DNA of 17,225 nucleotides, taken from positions 1 through 17,225 of the forward strand of contig JAUVJT010000023.1 in the NCBI GenBank assembly GCA_030592225.1. Reading direction: 5' to 3'. The notes beneath the pieces are model-generated. The model had not been told where the DNA came from. It was given only the letters and a program-made list of their open reading frames with translations, and made no database searches. This stretch comes from Candidatus Stahliibacteriota bacterium. GTDB taxonomy: Bacteria > Hydrothermota > Tepidihabitantia > B3-TA06. The position numbers were made by a program, and so were the translations under genes. Of the stretch, positions 14,679 through 17,225 are shown one piece after another. The first letter of the stretch is position 1. Each line of letters begins with the position of its first letter.

Positions 14679-15063
14679 CGGTATCCTTGTTGTTAGAATT
14701 AGGCAGCACGATGGCGCGGTAGATGAACGTACCTCCAAGCGCGATAAGAAAAGCGCCCAGGCTCCAAAAAATGTCGGGCACCAACTTGAACGTAGCAAGG
14801 GTAAGACCGACGCCGAAAAGAATCAGGAATACGGCCAGGCCAAAGGGAACAATTGAGCGCTGCTCGCTGTCTTCGCGAACAAATCGGGCGTTGCGCTTGA
14901 GGGTGCCGATAAGGAGCCACGCTCCCAAGGCCTCGGCCAATGCCACCGGCACCACGCACCACGCCGGTGCCCAACCCTGCCACTGCAGCAGAAAAGCCAG
15001 CCCGGCAAGCACCAGCAACCCGCCGACGATGCTGCCCCAGATGATTCGACTGCGCCTACGCAC
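14656..15063 (-). CDS. Small four-helix membrane protein, unknown function
   Basis: The 135-residue protein starts at a GTG with AGGGG 8 nt upstream. It has a basic N-terminus (RRRSR), two hydrophobic helices (about 8-26 and 32-54), a charged loop (KRNARFVREDSEQRS) and two more helices (about 69-90 and 95-116), ending in a polar acidic tail. No family is recognised. It is the first gene of the operon with the acyltransferase and MBL hydrolase. Confidence 0.65.
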   Translation of the reverse strand: MRRRSRIIWGSIVGGLLVLAGLAFLLQWQGWAPAWCVVPVALAEALGAWLLIGTLKRNARFVREDSEQRSIVPFGLAVFLILFGVGLTLATFKLVPDIFWSLGAFLIALGGTFIYRAIVLPNSNNKDTDESENSG

Positions 15064-15100
15064 GGACGCAACCCCTGACCCAATGTTTGCGCATCAAGCC

Positions 15101-15128
15101 ATCCTATCCATACAGATTGGAAAGTCAA
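15101..15128 (-). promoter_or_regulatory. Promoter of the acyltransferase/MBL operon
   Basis: On the minus strand TTGACT (15128-15123), a 16-bp spacer and TAGGAT (15106-15101) predict a leader of about 30 nt with an AGGGG site. It is divergent from the promoter at 15140-15167; the two -35 elements are 11 bp apart. Confidence 0.5.
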
Positions 15129-15139
15129 GCGCTCAAGGT

Positions 15140-15167
15140 TTGACACTCCTGCCTTAGTGTGCATACT
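15140..15167 (+). promoter_or_regulatory. Promoter of the repeat-protein gene, leaderless spacing
   Basis: TTGACA (15140-15145), a 16-bp spacer and CATACT (15162-15167) are followed after 6 nt by the ATG at 15174. There is no SD sequence. Confidence 0.5.
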
Positions 15168-15173
15168 TAATAG

Positions 15174-16019
15174 ATGAAACGTATGTTTTTGATTTCCGTA
15201 ATGGCATTGATACCAGTGCTGGCTTTAGCGGGTTGGATGCGAACTTATGGGTCGGCGGAATACGGTGAGATAGGAAGATGTGTAAGACAAACATCTGACG
15301 GCGGATACATTATTACTGCTAACTATCCCAACGATTCTACAGAATCCACTGATATCTGGTTGATTAAAACCGATTCGATGGGTAACGTCATGTGGGAAAG
15401 AATCTACGGGGAGGGCGGATACGATAAGCCATACTGTGTACAACAGACGAACGACGGCGGCTATGTGATTTCCGGGTTCATGAACATTGATGTCTGGATG
15501 ATGGTAGGCGATATATGGTTATTAAAGACGGACCCCGATGGCGACACCATGTGGACGCGCATTTACCGTGGAAATTGTTTTAATGTAGGCAACTGGGTTG
15601 AGCAGACTTCGGATGGAGGCTACATTCTTACAAGTAACTGGAACGGCGCGTATTTATTGTTATTGAAGACCGACGAAGACGGAAACACGGAATGGAGCAA
15701 GAATTACGAATGGGGTGATTATTACGAAACCGGTTACTGCATTCGTCAAACTACAGATGGTGGTTTCATAGTTGCTACGAATGTGGGGTTGTTCAAAACC
15801 GATTCACAGGGAGATAGCTTGTGGTTGAAGCCTTGGCCCGGTCGATGTGTACAGCAAACTTTGGATGAAGGTTACATTATTGTTGGTCGTAGTTCGTTTA
15901 ACATCCGATTACGCAAAACCGATACCAATGGCGATACCTTATGGACCCGTGTCTACGGGGGGGGGAAGAAAATGGCTACGGCGTCCAGCAAACCACGGAT
16001 GGCTGTTACGTTATCGTAG
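15174..16019 (+). CDS. Secreted delta-60-type repeat protein, N-terminal part (frameshifted)
   Basis: This frame encodes a signal peptide (MKRMFLISVMALIPVLALAG) and repeats 1-5 of a secreted protein built of tandem units of about 45-55 residues. Each unit has a core like CVRQTSDGGYIIT, then D-I-W-L-I-K-T-D-x-x-G-(D/N)-x-x-W-x-R-x-Y-G. After residue 261 it enters a run of nine G bases (15957-15965) and then a non-homologous tail (KKMATASSKPRMAVTLS) ending at a stop at 16019. The missing repeats 6-7 and C-terminus continue in another frame from 15965. The gene is AT-richer than most of the window. Confidence 0.8.
   Translation: MKRMFLISVMALIPVLALAGWMRTYGSAEYGEIGRCVRQTSDGGYIITANYPNDSTESTDIWLIKTDSMGNVMWERIYGEGGYDKPYCVQQTNDGGYVISGFMNIDVWMMVGDIWLLKTDPDGDTMWTRIYRGNCFNVGNWVEQTSDGGYILTSNWNGAYLLLLKTDEDGNTEWSKNYEWGDYYETGYCIRQTTDGGFIVATNVGLFKTDSQGDSLWLKPWPGRCVQQTLDEGYIIVGRSSFNIRLRKTDTNGDTLWTRVYGGGKKMATASSKPRMAVTLS
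15957..15965 (+). repeat. G9 homopolymer tract at a frameshift
   Basis: Nine consecutive G bases sit exactly where the reading frame of the repeat protein breaks. Ten or seven G would restore a continuous frame (Tyr-Gly-Gly-(Gly)-Glu-Glu-Asn-Gly-Tyr). The tract may be a phase-variation switch, a -1 slippage site or a sequencing error. Confidence 0.85.
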
Positions 16020-16519
16020 GAGAAACGCGCTCGTTCGGAGCTGGAAAAACTGATGTCTGGTTACTTAAAACTGATTCGATAGGCGATACCCTTTGGACAC
16101 GTACCTTTGGTGATAAACATAACGATCATGGTTACTCCGTTCAGCAAACCTCAGACGGTGGTTACGTAATTACTGGTTCGTTTGGTGAGCCATTAGATTA
16201 TGGCTTCCCCAATGTCTGGCTAATCAAGACCGATTCGTTAGGTTACGTGGGGGTTGAGGAAGAGCCGCCCGTACAAGTCGAGTCAAATTGGCAGGTTATC
16301 TCCCCCATCGGCCCGCAAATCATCCTGCGCTACACCGACCGGCCACAAGGCTTTCACGCTTCAATCTACGACGCTACGGGAAGGAAGGTCGACGAGGTTC
16401 ATTCAACAAATCATTCAGGTACAATCACTTGGGGTGAGTGTTACGGGCCGGGGGTCTATTTTATCAAGGAGAAGTCCAATCACCACCCGACAGTTTACAG
16501 GGTCGTACTGATTAAATAA
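15965..16519 (+). CDS. Repeat protein, C-terminal part with T9SS-like tail
   Basis: This frame continues the upstream protein with repeats 6 and 7 (GVQQTTDGCYVIV and SVQQTSDGGYVIT, each followed by DVWLLKTDS or NVWLIKTDS). A tail of about 85 residues follows, starting VEEEPPVQVESNW. The tail (ASIYDATGRKVDEV, then GTITWGE, then GPGVYFIKE, then YRVVLIK) has the pattern of por-secretion/T9SS type A sorting domains, which direct proteins to the cell surface in Bacteroidetes and relatives. The fragment lacks its own start with SD; a chance ATG exists at 15941. Together with the 5' part it would make a protein of about 446 residues. Confidence 0.8.
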   Translation, partial: EENGYGVQQTTDGCYVIVGETRSFGAGKTDVWLLKTDSIGDTLWTRTFGDKHNDHGYSVQQTSDGGYVITGSFGEPLDYGFPNVWLIKTDSLGYVGVEEEPPVQVESNWQVISPIGPQIILRYTDRPQGFHASIYDATGRKVDEVHSTNHSGTITWGECYGPGVYFIKEKSNHHPTVYRVVLIK

Positions 16520-16540
16520 AAAGTGCCCAGTACGGATGGG

Positions 16541-16569
16541 TTGACGCCCCCGACGGCAGCACCTATAAT
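16541..16569 (+). promoter_or_regulatory. Promoter of the 16578 gene, near-leaderless
   Basis: TTGACG (16541-16546), a 17-bp spacer and a perfect TATAAT (16564-16569) are followed after 8 nt by the ATG at 16578. At most one or two leader nucleotides are expected. Confidence 0.6.
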
Positions 16570-16577
16570 ATCTTGTA

Positions 16578-16793
16578 ATGGAAATACAGTGGTACGAAGG
16601 TTCTCAAGCGCAAGAAAAACCGCGTCGTATAATTCTGGATGGAAAACGCTTCGACGTGGACGAAATCATTGACCGGGCCCTGGTGTTCGACAAAGCGGCG
16701 CAAGGTTACCACTGGGTGATAAGGGTGCGCTGCGGAGAAAGGATATTTCTGCTAACCAGCCACTGGGACGAATGGAGCTGCAAGGAAGAATGA
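16578..16793 (+). CDS. Small hypothetical protein
   Basis: The 71-residue product (MEIQWYEGSQAQEKPRRII to SHWDEWSCKEE) has no signal peptide, no membrane segment and no recognised motif. It is rich in charged residues and Trp and has two cysteines (near 52 and 68). A good promoter directly upstream and a 4-bp ATGA overlap with the next gene support it being real. Its role may be tied to the downstream membrane protein. Confidence 0.65.
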   Translation: MEIQWYEGSQAQEKPRRIILDGKRFDVDEIIDRALVFDKAAQGYHWVIRVRCGERIFLLTSHWDEWSCKEE

Positions 16794-17225
16794 AGGTAAT
16801 AAGCAATCCTGAAGCAGACACCAATCTTAAGATTGGCAGTAAACTATATGGACGATTGAGGAAACATCGAGCTACACAGGACAGGTTTGCGGGCCTGGGC
16901 TTGCTTCTGCTTACCGTCGCCGTGGGACTGCTGGCAAGCCTTGCCGCGTTCCTGACCTTCTGCGCCTGGTTCTACGTGCTGATGATGATACCGGCGGGGT
17001 TGGGAATATATTATTACCTGAGACGCCCGTCGCTGTATCTGCTGGCAAGGAGAATCGAGGCCGAGGAGGAGGGTTGGCAGGACAGGCTTTCCACCGCGGT
17101 TGATCTTTCGGCAAAACGCAATCCAAGGGAGGCCTACTCGCGGGAGATGATTGCAGGATACGTGGAAAGCATTGAAGGACGATTGGGTGCGGCAGCCCTC
17201 TCACTTGCCCGGAAAAAGAAGACAC
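16790..17225 (+). CDS. Membrane protein, DUF4175-like (3' end truncated by window)
   Basis: The frame opens with an ATG that overlaps the previous stop (ATGA), with AAGGA just upstream, and stays open for 145 codons to the window edge. After a polar N-terminus come two adjacent hydrophobic helices (about 34-54 and 57-77). A cytosolic-looking stretch follows, LARRIEAEEEGWQDRLSTAVDLS (about 85-107). The pattern 'IE ... DRL-TA-L' just after two helices resembles the start of large DUF4175-type proteins, which are long and often sit near MoxR/DUF58 genes. The family call is tentative. Confidence 0.7.
   Translation, partial: MKVISNPEADTNLKIGSKLYGRLRKHRATQDRFAGLGLLLLTVAVGLLASLAAFLTFCAWFYVLMMIPAGLGIYYYLRRPSLYLLARRIEAEEEGWQDRLSTAVDLSAKRNPREAYSREMIAGYVESIEGRLGAAALSLARKKKT

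Noticed and set aside
1..17225. tRNA genes
   Set aside because: No T-arm-like GGTTCRANYCC with matching acceptor stem was found on either strand by inspection; a tRNAscan run would be decisive.

Overview
The window reads as a chromosomal segment of a bacterium, not an archaeon. It has repeated sigma70-type promoters (TTGACA-like, a 16-bp spacer, TATAAT-like), Shine-Dalgarno sites inside operons, Sec signal peptides, and a secreted repeat protein with a gliding/T9SS-like C-terminal tail. The mix of tandem 'QTSDGGY' (delta-60 type) repeats, PD40/TolB-like propellers, a peptidase MA-type metalloprotease and archaeal-type GatDE resembles candidate phyla such as WOR-3/Stahlbacteria. That placement is a recollection-based inference and is not proven here. 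No rRNA, tRNA, CRISPR array or transposase gene was found.

Layout. Positions 1-3650 (minus strand) hold a truncated exported HExxH metallopeptidase, a CaCA-family cation/Ca2+ exchanger, and an AT-richer PP-loop ATPase of the sugar-amidotransferase (WbpG/PseA-like) type. The PP-loop gene lies between two direct copies of a ~43-bp element that looks like a promoter plus start codon. Positions 3779-7222 (plus strand) hold a gatD-gatE operon encoding the Glu-tRNA(Gln) amidotransferase otherwise typical of Archaea, driven by a near-consensus bacterial promoter. Positions 7416-9749 (minus) form a tight four-gene operon: an exported DUF4476 protein, a trypsin-like serine protease, a small FxLYD-like protein and a YiiX-like permuted papain-fold hydrolase. 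It is transcribed back-to-back with two plus-strand genes (9839-10827) encoding an exported protein of unknown role and a CxxC protein. After a 333-bp repeat-rich spacer, positions 11161-12674 (minus) encode a membrane protein and a PD40 propeller protein. Positions 12731-15063 (minus) encode a small membrane protein, a DUF1624/HGSNAT-like membrane acyltransferase and a metallo-beta-lactamase-fold hydrolase. Positions 15174-16519 (plus) encode a seven-repeat secreted protein interrupted by a 9-G tract. The window ends with a small hypothetical protein overlapping the start of a larger membrane protein (DUF4175-like, truncated).

The most striking cross-cutting observation is regulatory. Ten promoter candidates share exactly 16 bp between -35 and -10. 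At five genes the ATG lies only 5-8 nt after the -10 hexamer, with no usable ribosome-binding site, as expected for leaderless mRNAs. Downstream genes of operons mostly have SD sites and 1-23 bp overlaps. The other points of interest are the archaeal-type GatDE, the cassette-like placement of the PP-loop gene, the possible phase-variable G tract, and the uncharacterised protease/papain-fold operon.
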